A DNA stretch of 64,000 nucleotides from Pseudomonadota bacterium (GCA_023389055.1 JAEWFA010000065.1:124001-188000); one strand, 5' to 3'. Shown: positions 50,607 through 60,146, numbered from the stretch's first letter. Notes: a model not told the origin generated them from the sequence alone. A program made the numbers and translations.

Positions 50607-51464
50607 ATGATCAACTGGTTGAAGACCGGCATCCTGATGGCCGGGATCATGGCGCTGTTCGGCGCCGTGGGATCGATCATCGGCGGCCGCGAAGGCATGT
50701 TGCTGGCGCTCGGCTTCGGGCTGATCAGCAACTTCTTCGCGTACTGGTTCTCCGACAAGCTGGTGCTGCGGATGTATCGCGCCCGAGAGGTCGACGAGAC
50801 GAGCGCGCCGCAGTTCTACCGGATGGTGCAGGAGCTCGCGCAGCGCGCGCAGATGCCGATGCCGCGCGTGTACCTGATCGACGAGGACGCACCGAACGCT
50901 TTCGCCACCGGGCGTAATCCGCAGAACGCCGCCGTGGCGGCCACCACGGGCATCCTGCGCGTGCTCGATGCGCGTGAGCTGCGCGGCGTGATGGCGCACG
51001 AACTGTCGCACGTGAAGCACCGCGACATCCTGATCTCGACGATCTCGGCCACGCTCGCCGGTGCGATCTCCGCCCTGGCCAACTTCGCGATGTTCTTCGG
51101 CGGTCGCGACAGCGAGGGCCGCTCCAACCCGGTGGCGTCGATCGCCGTCGCGATCCTCGCGCCGATCGCGGCGATGCTGATCCAGATGGCGATCTCGCGC
51201 GCGCGCGAATTCGAGGCCGACCGACGCGGCGCCGAGATCTCCGGCGATCCGCGCGCGCTCGCGTCGGCGCTCGAGAAGATCGACCACTATGCGCGCGGCA
51301 TCCCGCTCGAGACCGCCGAGCGTCACCCCGAGACGGCACAGATGATGATCATGAATCCGCTGTCGGGTGGCGGCCTGCGCGGCATGTTCTCGACGCACCC
51401 CGACACCGCCGAGCGGATTCGCCGTCTTCTGTCGATGCCGGTCGGAGCGGCTGCGCGGGTGTGA
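50607..51464 (+). CDS. htpX: Membrane zinc metalloprotease HtpX
   Basis: A 285-residue inner-membrane protease of the M48 family that helps clear misfolded membrane proteins. Four hydrophobic segments; zinc site VMAHELSHVKHRD with the third ligand in REFEADRRGAEISGD. N-terminal NWLKTGILMAGIMALFGAVG and the RMYRAREVDETSAPQFYRMV region are typical. ATG at 50607 with GGAGC upstream. The stop overlaps the rsmB start (GTGA). Confidence 0.96.
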   Translation: MINWLKTGILMAGIMALFGAVGSIIGGREGMLLALGFGLISNFFAYWFSDKLVLRMYRAREVDETSAPQFYRMVQELAQRAQMPMPRVYLIDEDAPNAFATGRNPQNAAVAATTGILRVLDARELRGVMAHELSHVKHRDILISTISATLAGAISALANFAMFFGGRDSEGRSNPVASIAVAILAPIAAMLIQMAISRAREFEADRRGAEISGDPRALASALEKIDHYARGIPLETAERHPETAQMMIMNPLSGGGLRGMFSTHPDTAERIRRLLSMPVGAAARV

Positions 51465-52852
51465 CCGCCGAGTCGCGCCGCGCAGCCCTCTCGCGCGAGC
51501 TGGGCTGTGCGGCGCGTGCCATCGAAGCGCTGGCTGCCGGCCGCTCGCTTCCCGGAGCCATCGAGCACGCGATCGAAACCGAGGCGGCGCGCGAGCCCTT
51601 CCCCGGCGCCTCGCACGCTGCCGTTCGCGATCTCGCCTATCGCACCTGCCGCGAGCTCGGGCTCGTCCGCGAGCTCGCGCACGCGCTGAACGCGCGCAAG
51701 CCGGCACCGGCGCCGGCAGCGCTGCAACTCGTCGCACTGGCGCAGCTCGTCGAGCGCGTGCGAGCCGATGCGGTGGTCGTCGACCAGGCCGTTCGCGCTG
51801 CGCACGCGCTACCCGGCGGCGCGGCCGTCTCGGGCTTCGTGAACGCGACGTTGCGCCGCTTCGCGCGCGAGCGCGAGGCGCGGCTCGAAAATGCCCGCCG
51901 CAAGCCCGAGGCGCGCTGGAACCATCCCGACTGGTGGATCGACCGATTGCGCCGCGCCTGGCCGGATCGCTGGCAGGCAATCCTCGAAGCCGGCAACGCG
52001 CCGCCGCCGATGACGCTGCGCGTTAACCGCCAGCGGGCGACGGCCGACGACTACCTCGCTCGCCTGGCGGGCGGCGGGATGTCCGGCCGGCGTCTCGGCG
52101 AGCAGGCGATCGTGCTCGATGCGGCGGTTGCCGTCGAGACGCTGCCCGGCTGGCACGAGGGTTTCGTCACCGTGCAGGACGCGGCTGCGCAGCTCGCCGC
52201 ACTGCTCCTCGCTCCGGGCGATGGTGAGCGCATACTCGACGCCTGCTCCGCCCCCGGCGGCAAGGCAACGCACCTGCTCGAGCTGGCCGACGTCGAGCTG
52301 ACGGCGCTCGACATCGACGCCGCTCGCCTGCGCAGCGTGCGCGAGAACCTCGAGCGACTCGGCTTCGTCGGCGAGACCCCGGCGAGCCGACCCGAATCCG
52401 CCGGCGCGCGCGCGCGACGAGCGCCGATCCTCGTCGCCGGCGACGCCTCGCGCCCGTCCGACTGGTGGGACGGGCGCCCCTACGACCGGGTCCTCGTCGA
52501 CGCCCCGTGTACCGCCTCCGGCATCGTGCGGCGCCAGCCCGACGTGCGCTGGCTGCGCCGCCGTAGCGATCTCGCGACACTGCCCCGACGTCAGTCGGAA
52601 ATCCTCCAGGCGCTTTGGTCGGTGCTGCGCCCGGGTGGTAAATTGCTTTACACCACGTGCTCCGTCTTTCCCGAGGAAGGCGAAGGAGTGATCGCCCGCT
52701 TTCTCGAGAAGCACCGAGACGCGGCGAAACTGCCCTTGCAGTGGCGCTTCGACGGCCGCACGCCGGAACCGGTATCGACCTTGCTCCCGGTCGCCACAGC
52801 GACGCGCGACCACGACGGATTCTTCTTCGCCCTGCTGGAAAAACGCCTTTGA
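51461..52852 (+). CDS. rsmB: 16S rRNA (cytosine(967)-C(5))-methyltransferase
   Basis: A 463-residue methyltransferase. The N-terminal NusB-like domain (ARAIEALAAGRSLPGAIEHA...VVVDQAVRAAHALPGG...FVNATLRRF) is followed by the catalytic domain: DACSAPGGKATHLLELA (SAM binding), VDAPCTASGIVRRQPDVRWLRR and YTTCSVFPEEGEGVI, which hold the two catalytic cysteines. GTG start at 51461 overlaps the htpX stop. A loop rich in Arg/Ala (about residues 305-325) is longer than in E. coli. Confidence 0.95.
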   Translation: MTAESRRAALSRELGCAARAIEALAAGRSLPGAIEHAIETEAAREPFPGASHAAVRDLAYRTCRELGLVRELAHALNARKPAPAPAALQLVALAQLVERVRADAVVVDQAVRAAHALPGGAAVSGFVNATLRRFAREREARLENARRKPEARWNHPDWWIDRLRRAWPDRWQAILEAGNAPPPMTLRVNRQRATADDYLARLAGGGMSGRRLGEQAIVLDAAVAVETLPGWHEGFVTVQDAAAQLAALLLAPGDGERILDACSAPGGKATHLLELADVELTALDIDAARLRSVRENLERLGFVGETPASRPESAGARARRAPILVAGDASRPSDWWDGRPYDRVLVDAPCTASGIVRRQPDVRWLRRRSDLATLPRRQSEILQALWSVLRPGGKLLYTTCSVFPEEGEGVIARFLEKHRDAAKLPLQWRFDGRTPEPVSTLLPVATATRDHDGFFFALLEKRL

Positions 52853-53418
52853 TCGTCCGCTTCGCCCTGGCGCTGCTGCTCGTGCTGGTAGCCACGCTGT
52901 GCGGACCGGTGCCGGCGGCGCGGGCGGCCGATGACCCGTCCTTCGCGCGTCCGAGACTGGAGTTCGACACCGCGTCCAACGGCTGGATGCTCTCGGGCGA
53001 TTTCGACGTTCCGCTCACGCGCTCGCTCGAGGAGGCGGTGCGCCGGGGCGTTCCGCTGTACTTCGCGCTGGAGTTCGAGCTGATTCGACCGCGCTGGTGG
53101 TGGACCGACGAGACCGTCGTCCAGCGATCGATCGTCTATCGCCTGGCCTACCACGCGCTCACCCGCCAGTACCGGCTGAACTTCGACGGCCTGACGCAGA
53201 CCTGGGACACGCTGGCCGACGCCACGCAGGCGATGAGCCGCGTGCGCCATTGGCGCGTGTTCGACGCCTCGGTCGTCAAGCTCGGGACGCAATACGAGGC
53301 TCGGGTACGCTTGAGGCTCGACGCGTCGCAATTGCCCAAGCCGTTCCAGGTCAACGCAATCACCGACCGCGACTGGAACCCGCAGTCCGAATGGAAGGAT
53401 TTCGCGTTCAGGCCGTAG
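52849..53418 (+). CDS. DUF4390 exported protein
   Basis: A 189-residue protein with a Sec signal (IVRFALALLLVLVATLCGPVPAARA). The mature part RPRLEFDTASNGWMLSGDFDVPLTRSLEEAVRRGVPLYFALEFELIRPRWWWTDE...HWRVFDASVVKLGTQYEARVRLRLDASQLPKPFQVNAITDRDW is the DUF4390 pattern. The TTG start at 52849 overlaps the rsmB stop (TTGA); no ATG is available. It precedes the NtrY kinase and overlaps it by 28 bp, suggesting a periplasmic accessory role in that signalling system, which is inference. Confidence 0.88.
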   Translation: MIVRFALALLLVLVATLCGPVPAARAADDPSFARPRLEFDTASNGWMLSGDFDVPLTRSLEEAVRRGVPLYFALEFELIRPRWWWTDETVVQRSIVYRLAYHALTRQYRLNFDGLTQTWDTLADATQAMSRVRHWRVFDASVVKLGTQYEARVRLRLDASQLPKPFQVNAITDRDWNPQSEWKDFAFRP

Positions 53419-55739
53419 ACAGCGAGAAGCGAGCGGTCGGCAGGCTGCTGCGCTTCGCGCTGATCGGCTCGGTGGTGCTCGCCGTCATCCTGCTGCTGCT
53501 GCTCGCGGTGGCAAGCGCGAACACCGAGCTCTTCGAGAGCCAGTACCCGATGCTGCTGTGGCTCACCGTGGGCCTGGCGGTGGGGCTGTTGCTGCTCGTG
53601 CTCGAACTGCTGCGCCGGCTCGTCGTGCGCTACCGGCGCGGGTTGTTCGGCACGCGGCTGATGGCGCGCATGGCGATGTCGTTCACGCTGATGACGGTAT
53701 TGCCGGTCGCGCTGATCTACCTGGTCTCGGTGCAGTTCGTCGGGCGTTCGATCGAATCGTGGTTCGCCGTTCCGGTCGAGCGCGGCCTCGAGTCGGGGCT
53801 CACGCTGGGGCGCACGGCGCTCGATTCGCTGCTCTCAGACCTCACGCAGAAAGCGCGCAGCGTTGCGGTGGAGCTGTCGGAAACGCCTCGCGCGACCTGG
53901 CCCGAGACGCTGAACAGTCGGCGCGAGCAGCTCGACGTGAGCGACGCGATGATCGCCTCCGGCACCGGGCGGATCATCACGACGAGCGGCAGCCGCTTCG
54001 CCGGGCTCGTGCCGGACCTTCCACCGCCCAGCGCGATGCGCCAGGCGCGCCTGACGCGCCAGTACGCGGCGGTGGAACCGGCGGGCGAGACCACGCAGCT
54101 GAAGATGCGCGTCATCGTCGCGATCGACACGCAGGGGCAGTTGCCCGACGAGCACCGCTACCTGCAGCTCGTGCAGCCGGTGCCCAGCGCGTTGTCGGAG
54201 AATGCCGAAGCGGTCGAGCAGGGCCGGCGCGATTTCCAGCAGCTGTCGCTGTCGCGCGAGGGGCTCGCGCGCATCTTCCGCATCACGCTCACGCTGATCT
54301 TCCTGCTCACCGTCTTCTCCGCGGTGGCCGCGTCGTTCCTGCTCTCGGGCTGGCTCACCGGTCCGCTGTCGATGCTCGCTGCGGGCACGCGGGCGGTGGC
54401 CGAGGGTGACTACCGGCCGGTGAAGGACTACACCGGCCGCGACGAGCTCGGCGCGCTAACGCAGTCGTTCAACCTGATGACGCGCCAGCTCGAGGACGCG
54501 CGGATGCAGGTCGAGCGCAATCAGCGGGAGCTCGAACGCGTGAACGCGCGGCTCGAGAGCGTGCTGGCCAATCTCACGGCGGGCGTGCTCGTTCTCGACT
54601 CCGACTTCCGCCTCACGCTCGCCAACGCCGGCGCGGAGCGCATTCTCGGGCTGTCGCTCATCGAGCATCTCGACAAGCCGATCGCCGAGGTGCCCCGTCT
54701 CGCCGCGCTCGCGCCGGCGATCCGCGCGGCGTTCAACGAGCAGGCGGCCGCCGGCGCGGTGAGCTGGCAACGCCAGTTCGTGTTGCCGCAGGCACCGACC
54801 GCCGAGAGCCCGCTTGCCGCCAGCGCGTCGCGCACGCAGGCGCCGGCCGCGCTGCCGGAGCTGCGCGCGCCGGGCGCGCCCGGCGCGAACTCCGACCAGA
54901 CGATCTTCGCCCGCGGCTCGATCCTGCCCGAGCGGCGCGTCGGCTACGTCGTCGTGTTCGACGACATCAGCGAGGTGATCTCCGCGCAGCGCGCCGTCGC
55001 GTGGGCCGAGGTCGCACGACGCCTGGCGCACGAGATCAAGAATCCGCTCACGCCGATCCAGCTGGCCGCCGAACGCACGCAGCGCAAACTCGCCGACAAG
55101 CTGCCGGCGGCCGAGGCGGAGCTGCTCGCGAAGAACTCGCAGACGATCGTCAACCAGGTCGCGGCGCTCAAGCGCATGGTCGACGAGTTCCGCGACTACG
55201 CACGCCTGCCTGCCGCGCAACTCGCGCCGCTGGACTTGAACGAGCTCGTCGACGAAGTGCTGCGCCTGTACGCGGCAGCCGGCGGACGCGTGTCGATCCG
55301 TCCGCGGCTGGCGCCCGCGCTGCCGCACGTGCTCGGCGACGCGACGCAATTGCGCCAGGTGATCCACAACCTGATCAAGAACGCGGTCGAGGCCACCGAC
55401 CACGTCGAGCAACCCGACGTGGAGTTGCTCACCGAGGCGCTTGCGCTCACCGACGGCGAGGCCGCGGTGCGCCTGCTCGTGCGCGACAACGGAGGCGGAT
55501 TCTCGTCGAGCGCGCTGTCGCGCGCGTTCGAGCCCTACGTCACGAACAAGCCGCGCGGCACCGGGCTGGGACTGGCAATCGTCAAGAAGATCGTCGACGA
55601 GCACGGCGCGCGGATCGACGTCGCGAACTGGGGCGAAGGCCCCTCCGGCAAGCCGGTCGGCGCGCAGATCTCGGTGCTATTTACGAAACTGGCCAAAAGC
55701 GAGGACAATCGTCGCTTGGTCGCAACACTGCACGGATAG
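53391..55739 (+). CDS. ntrY: NtrY-like sensor histidine kinase
   Basis: A 782-residue membrane kinase. Two N-terminal helices and a third near residue 100 lead to a periplasmic domain (residues about 115-290), then a fourth helix TLTLIFLLTVFSAVAASFLL, HAMP (LAAGTRAVAEGDYRP), PAS (LANLTAGVLVLDSDFRLTLANAGAERILGL), HisKA with His547 in ARRLAHEIKNPLTPIQLAAER, and HATPase (NLIKNAVEA, DNGGGF, GTGLGLAIVKKIV). The ATG at 53391 overlaps DUF4390. NtrY kinases respond to nitrogen or redox state. Paired with the regulator at 55756. Confidence 0.9.
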   Translation: MEGFRVQAVDSEKRAVGRLLRFALIGSVVLAVILLLLLAVASANTELFESQYPMLLWLTVGLAVGLLLLVLELLRRLVVRYRRGLFGTRLMARMAMSFTLMTVLPVALIYLVSVQFVGRSIESWFAVPVERGLESGLTLGRTALDSLLSDLTQKARSVAVELSETPRATWPETLNSRREQLDVSDAMIASGTGRIITTSGSRFAGLVPDLPPPSAMRQARLTRQYAAVEPAGETTQLKMRVIVAIDTQGQLPDEHRYLQLVQPVPSALSENAEAVEQGRRDFQQLSLSREGLARIFRITLTLIFLLTVFSAVAASFLLSGWLTGPLSMLAAGTRAVAEGDYRPVKDYTGRDELGALTQSFNLMTRQLEDARMQVERNQRELERVNARLESVLANLTAGVLVLDSDFRLTLANAGAERILGLSLIEHLDKPIAEVPRLAALAPAIRAAFNEQAAAGAVSWQRQFVLPQAPTAESPLAASASRTQAPAALPELRAPGAPGANSDQTIFARGSILPERRVGYVVVFDDISEVISAQRAVAWAEVARRLAHEIKNPLTPIQLAAERTQRKLADKLPAAEAELLAKNSQTIVNQVAALKRMVDEFRDYARLPAAQLAPLDLNELVDEVLRLYAAAGGRVSIRPRLAPALPHVLGDATQLRQVIHNLIKNAVEATDHVEQPDVELLTEALALTDGEAAVRLLVRDNGGGFSSSALSRAFEPYVTNKPRGTGLGLAIVKKIVDEHGARIDVANWGEGPSGKPVGAQISVLFTKLAKSEDNRRLVATLHG

Positions 55740-55755
55740 GGGTCATACGGCATCC

Positions 55756-56586
55756 ATGGCGGAAATACTCGTTGTCGACGACGAAATCGGAATTCGTGAG
55801 CTGCTCTCCGAGATCCTCGGCGACGAAGGCCACTCGGTGTTGCTTGCGGAAAGCGCGCAGCAGGCGCGCCAGGCGCGTGAAGACAACCCGATCGACCTCG
55901 TGCTGCTGGACATCTGGATGCCCGACACCGACGGCGTGACGCTGCTCAAGGAATGGGCGAGCTGCGGCAAGCTGACGATGCCGGTGATCATGATGTCGGG
56001 CCACGCAACGATCGACACGGCGGTCGAGGCCACTCGCATCGGCGCGCTCGATTTCCTCGAGAAGCCGATCACGCTGCAGAAACTGCTCAAGGCGGTCGAA
56101 ACCGGATTGCAGCGCGGACGCGGCAACGATCCGCGCATTGCGCCCGGGCCGTCCGGCGCGCAGATGCGGGCAGTGCACACCACGTACCAGGCCAGTGCCC
56201 GCGTCGGCGTCACCGTGCCCGGTGCCCACGCGCAGCCGTCGATGACGCTGGTTCACCCTGCCGCGTCCGTCGGTGCCGCGCCGGAGGGCGCTGTCGCGTA
56301 CGGCCCGGCGCAACCCGTCGTGCATCCGGGCGCTCCCGCGGCCGGCGCATCGATCAGCGTCACGCCGGGCCACGTCGGGGTGCGCGAGCTGCCGCTCGAC
56401 CTGCCGTTGCGCGAAGCGCGCGACTGCTTCGAGCGCGCCTATTTCGAGCATCACCTCACGCGCGAGCACGGCAGCATGACGCGGGTGGCCGAGCGCACCG
56501 GTCTCGAGCGCACGCACCTGTACCGCAAGCTCAAGCAGCTCGGCATCGACCTGTCGCGCGGCGCGTATCGCAAGCAGGGTTCGTAG
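55756..56586 (+). CDS. ntrX: NtrX-like response regulator without AAA+ domain
   Basis: A 276-residue regulator. The receiver has phospho-acceptor Asp52 (DLVLLDIWMPDTDG), Ser/Gly in VIMMSGHATIDTAVEA and Lys in ALDFLEKPITLQKLL, as in NtrX. Residues about 125-215 are a low-complexity Pro/Ala/His/Val linker. The C-terminus ERAYFEHHLTREHGSMTRVAERTGLERTHLYRKLKQLGIDL is a Fis-type helix-turn-helix. The central sigma-54-activating ATPase of classical NtrX is missing, so it should bind DNA without activating sigma-54 polymerase directly. ATG at 55756, 16 bp after the kinase. Confidence 0.9.
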   Translation: MAEILVVDDEIGIRELLSEILGDEGHSVLLAESAQQARQAREDNPIDLVLLDIWMPDTDGVTLLKEWASCGKLTMPVIMMSGHATIDTAVEATRIGALDFLEKPITLQKLLKAVETGLQRGRGNDPRIAPGPSGAQMRAVHTTYQASARVGVTVPGAHAQPSMTLVHPAASVGAAPEGAVAYGPAQPVVHPGAPAAGASISVTPGHVGVRELPLDLPLREARDCFERAYFEHHLTREHGSMTRVAERTGLERTHLYRKLKQLGIDLSRGAYRKQGS

Positions 56587-56616
56587 CCGCCCGTCGCGGC
56601 GCGAGCCCGGTCCACC

Positions 56617-58047
56617 GTGAAGATCCTCATTCTCGGCGCCGGTCGCGTCGGTTCGTCGGTTGCGGCGAGCCTGGTGTCCGAGCGCAACGACATCACGGTC
56701 ATCGACACCGACCCGGTGCAACTGCGCCAGCTCGCCGACAAGCTCGACCTGCGCACGGTGGCGGGCAACGGCACGCACCCGCCGGTGCTCGAGCAGGCCG
56801 GTGCCGAAGACGCCGACATGCTGATCGCCGCTGCCGCGCGCGACGAGACGAATCTCGTCGCTTGCCAGATCGCCGCGCGGATGTTCAACGTGCCCACGCG
56901 CATCGCGCGAGTGCGCGCCCCCGAGTTCCAGAACCACGCGGAGATCACCGGCGAGGGCGGCTTCTACGTCGACTACCTGATCTGCCCCGAACAGACCGTC
57001 ACCGACTACATCTCCAAGCTGATCGAGTTTCCGGGCGCGCTGCAGGTGCTCGAGTTCGCCGGCGGGCGAGTGAGCCTGATCGCCGTGCGCGCTTATTCGG
57101 GCGGCCCGCTCGTTTCGCGCCACATCCGCGACCTGCGCGCCGCGCATCCCGACGTCGACATGCGCATCGTCGCGATCTTCCGCAACGATCGTCCCGTGCG
57201 GCCCGAAGGCGACACGAAGATCGAGCCGGGCGACGAGGTGTTCCTGCTGGCCGCGTCGAACCACATCCGCACGGCGCTCTCCGATCTGCGCCGCAACGAT
57301 GACCCCGTGCGTCGCGTGATGATCGCCGGCGGCGGCAACATCGGCCTGCGACTTGCGCGCCATCTCGGTACCGCCTACCAGGTGAAGGTGATCGACGGCA
57401 ATCGCACGCGCTGCAACTACCTGGCCACGCAGTTGCCGACCTCCACGCTGATCCTGCACGGCGACTCCACCGACGAGACGCTGCTCGCCGAGGAAGGCGT
57501 CGCCGAGATGGACCTCTTCGTCGCGCTCACGTCGGACGACGAGACCAACATCATGTCGTGCATGCTCGCCAAGCGCATCGGCGCGCGACGCACGATCGCG
57601 CTGATCAACCGGCAGGCGTACGCCGATCTGGTCGAGGGCAGCCGGATCGACATCGCGATCGTGCCGTCGCAGACGACGATCGGGCAGTTGCTCACGCACG
57701 TGCGACGCGGCGACGTCGTTGCGGTGCATTCGCTGCGTCGCGGCGCGGCCGAGGCGCTCGAGCTGATTGCACACGGCGATCCGAAATCGTCGAAGGTCGT
57801 CGGTCGGCGCATCGAGGAGATCGACCTGCCGCACGGCGCGACGATCGGCGCGATCGTGCGCTCGCCCGACGGCGATCCGCTGCCGCTCGAACCGGTGCGC
57901 GGTCGCGCGGCGCCGCGTTTCGAGGTGGTGATGGCGCACCACGACACCGAGATCCGCCCGGGCGACCACGTGATCGTGTTCGTCGACAACAAGCGCACGA
58001 TCCCGAAGGTCGAGAAGTCCTTCCAGGTGAACGTGGGCTTCTTCTAG
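56617..58047 (+). CDS. trkA: Trk potassium uptake regulatory protein TrkA
   Basis: A 476-residue cytosolic protein with two RCK units. NAD-binding GxGxxG motifs are ILILGAGRVGSSVAASLVSERN at residue 4 and VMIAGGGNIGLRLARHLG in the second half, each followed by a TrkA_C domain (VLEFAGGRVSLIAVRAYSGGPLV; VGRRIEEIDLPHGATIGAIVRSPDG). It binds nucleotides and gates a TrkH/TrkG potassium channel, which is not in this window. The GTG start at 56617 begins VKILILGAG. Last gene of the def-to-trkA block. Confidence 0.96.
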   Translation: MKILILGAGRVGSSVAASLVSERNDITVIDTDPVQLRQLADKLDLRTVAGNGTHPPVLEQAGAEDADMLIAAAARDETNLVACQIAARMFNVPTRIARVRAPEFQNHAEITGEGGFYVDYLICPEQTVTDYISKLIEFPGALQVLEFAGGRVSLIAVRAYSGGPLVSRHIRDLRAAHPDVDMRIVAIFRNDRPVRPEGDTKIEPGDEVFLLAASNHIRTALSDLRRNDDPVRRVMIAGGGNIGLRLARHLGTAYQVKVIDGNRTRCNYLATQLPTSTLILHGDSTDETLLAEEGVAEMDLFVALTSDDETNIMSCMLAKRIGARRTIALINRQAYADLVEGSRIDIAIVPSQTTIGQLLTHVRRGDVVAVHSLRRGAAEALELIAHGDPKSSKVVGRRIEEIDLPHGATIGAIVRSPDGDPLPLEPVRGRAAPRFEVVMAHHDTEIRPGDHVIVFVDNKRTIPKVEKSFQVNVGFF

Positions 58048-58219
58048 TGCGACCTCGCCGCGCGAGCTCACTACGGGAAAACCCCCGCGCGACAAACCAT
58101 TGCGTGACAGCCTCCCCGCCCGTGATTAGCATTTGGTGCCCTTCGTGCGGCGGGCGCCGATAGTGCGCGCCGAACGCAGAGAACCTTTGTCATTGCCATT
58201 CCTTTCCGGAGACAAAAGC

Positions 58220-59344
58220 ATGGCCGAACAGATCCGCTCACGCCGCAAGTTCATCGGCACTGCCGCAGCAGCGAGCACGGGTGCGCTCGCATTCCCGATG
58301 ATCGCCAAGGCGCAGGGCCCGATCTCGATGCGCTGGCAAAGTACCTGGCCGTCGAAGGACATCTTCCACGAATACGCGGTCGACTTCGCCAAGAAGGTCA
58401 ACGACATGACCGGCGGCGACCTGAAGATCGAGGTGCTGCCCGCCGGCGCCGTCGTTCCCGCATTCAACCTGCTCGATGCGGTGTCGAAAGGCACGCTCGA
58501 CGGCGGCCACGGCGTCGTCGTCTATCACTACGGCAAGAACAACGCGCTCGCGCTGTGGGGCTCGGGTCCGGCCTTCGGCATGGACGCGAACATGCTGCTG
58601 GCCTGGCACAAGTACGGCGGCGGCAAGCAGTTCCTCGAGCGCCTGTACCAGACGGTCGGCGCGAACGTGAAGTCGTACGTCTACGGTCCGATGGCCACGC
58701 AGCCGCTCGGCTGGTTCAAGAAGCCGGTGACGAAGGCCGAGGACATGAAGGGCCTGAAGTTCCGCACCGTCGGACTGTCGATCGACGTCTTCACCGGGAT
58801 GGGCGTGGCGGTGAACGCGCTGCCCGGCGGCGAGATCGTCCCGGCGCTCGACCGCGGCCTGCTCGACGGCGCCGAGTTCAACAACGCCAGCTCCGATCGC
58901 CTGCTCGGCTTCACCGACGTCTCGAAGGTCTGCATGCTGCAGAGCTACCACCAGAACGCCGAGCAGTTCGAGATCCTGTTCAACAAGGCCAAGTACGACG
59001 CGCTGCCCGAGAAGATGCGCGCGATCATCGACAACGCCGTCGAGGCCGCGTCGGCCGACATGTCCTGGAAGGCGATCGACCGCTATTCCAAGGACTACGT
59101 CGAGATGCAGGAGAAGGACGGCGTGAAGTTCTACAAGACGCCCGATTCGATCCTCGCGCAACAACTCGTCATCTACGACCAGGTCACCGACAAGATGTCC
59201 GCGGCCAATCCGCTGTTCAAGGAGATCCTCGATTCGCAGCGCAAGTTCGCGGCACGCGCGGTCAAGTGGGACCTCGACACGAACGTCAATCGACGCATGG
59301 CATACAACCACTACTACGGACCGAAGCAGCAGAAGAAGAGCTGA
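58220..59344 (+). CDS. TRAP transporter solute-binding protein (DctP family)
   Basis: A 374-residue periplasmic binding protein with a Tat-type signal (SRRKFIGTAAAASTG ... AKAQG). It reads as a DctP family member of the TAXI-unrelated kind that binds keto acids or aromatic acids: ISMRWQSTWPSKDIFHEYAVDFAKKVNDMTGGDLKIEVLPAGAVVPAFNLLDAVSKG, MATQPLGWF, FRTVGLSIDVFTGMGVAVNALPGGEIVPALDRGLLDGAEF. The Arg of LKFRTVG normally pairs with the ligand carboxylate. ATG at 58220 with GGAGA upstream. First gene of the transporter operon. Confidence 0.95.
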   Translation: MAEQIRSRRKFIGTAAAASTGALAFPMIAKAQGPISMRWQSTWPSKDIFHEYAVDFAKKVNDMTGGDLKIEVLPAGAVVPAFNLLDAVSKGTLDGGHGVVVYHYGKNNALALWGSGPAFGMDANMLLAWHKYGGGKQFLERLYQTVGANVKSYVYGPMATQPLGWFKKPVTKAEDMKGLKFRTVGLSIDVFTGMGVAVNALPGGEIVPALDRGLLDGAEFNNASSDRLLGFTDVSKVCMLQSYHQNAEQFEILFNKAKYDALPEKMRAIIDNAVEAASADMSWKAIDRYSKDYVEMQEKDGVKFYKTPDSILAQQLVIYDQVTDKMSAANPLFKEILDSQRKFAARAVKWDLDTNVNRRMAYNHYYGPKQQKKS

Positions 59345-59476
59345 CGCCGTGCGGCGACGGACACTGCCGCGCCGCTAGCGGTCGGGCGTCGGGCGCCGGA
59401 GCGCAGCTTGCGTGCCGGCGCCGACGCGCCGAGCGTCGCGCTTGCCTTGGGCGCTGCCCGTCGTCGATGCCTCTTT

Positions 59477-59510
59477 CCCCCGCCCGCGCTGTGCGCCCGG
59501 CGGGGGTTTT
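59477..59510 (+). terminator. Hairpin plus T-run between TRAP genes
   Basis: CCCCCGCC (59477-59484) and GGCGGGGG (59499-59506) form an 8-bp stem with a 14-base loop, followed by TTTT. It lies 130 bp after the binding-protein gene and 25 bp before the small permease gene and would reduce read-through, giving more binding protein than membrane subunits. Confidence 0.7.
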
Positions 59511-59534
59511 GCCGTAGCAGCACGCAGGGCCATC

Positions 59535-60134
59535 ATGCAAAACGTCTTCCTGGCCGTTGACCGGTTCAATACCCGGATCGGCCACTTCTTCGCGTGGTTG
59601 ATCGTCGCGCTCACCGGGCTGATCACCTGGGAAGTGTTCTCGCGCTACGTGCTGAACGCGCCGCATCCGTGGGCCTTCGACGCGCAGATGATGCTCTACG
59701 GAACGCTGTTCATGATGGCCGGCGCCTATACGCTCGCCGCCAACGGACACGTGCGCGGCGACATCCTCTACGGCTTCTTCTCGCCGCGCACGCAGGCGTT
59801 CTTCGACCTCGTGCTCTACATCGTGTTCTTCATCCCGGGCGTCGTCGCGATGGTCTGGGCCGGCTACGAGTACGCGGGCGAATCCTTCGCGATCCGCGAG
59901 CACTCGTCGATCACCGCCGACGGCCCGCCGATCTACCCGTTCAAGGCGGTGATCCCGTTCGCCGGAGCGCTGCTGCTGCTGCAAGGGGCGGTCGAGATCC
60001 TTCGCTGCGTCGTGTGCCTGCGCACCGGCGTGTGGCCGAAGCGGGTCGACGACGTCGAGGAGGTCGACGTCGACAAGTTGCGCGCGATGGTCGGCGAGCA
60101 CGTCGCCGAGAACGCGGCGCACGACGCGCGTTGA
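59535..60134 (+). CDS. TRAP transporter small permease subunit (DctQ family)
   Basis: A 199-residue protein with four hydrophobic segments: HFFAWLIVALTGLITWEVFSRYV, MLYGTLFMMAGAYTLA, FFDLVLYIVFFIPGVVAMVWAGYEY and VIPFAGALLLLQGAVEILRCVV. The signature FSRYVLNAPHPWAFDAQMMLYG is typical of DctQ. The Asp/Glu-rich tail is slightly long. ATG at 59535. It partners the large permease that follows after 12 bp. Confidence 0.92.
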   Translation: MQNVFLAVDRFNTRIGHFFAWLIVALTGLITWEVFSRYVLNAPHPWAFDAQMMLYGTLFMMAGAYTLAANGHVRGDILYGFFSPRTQAFFDLVLYIVFFIPGVVAMVWAGYEYAGESFAIREHSSITADGPPIYPFKAVIPFAGALLLLQGAVEILRCVVCLRTGVWPKRVDDVEEVDVDKLRAMVGEHVAENAAHDAR

Positions 60135-60146
60135 CGGAGCCGCAGC

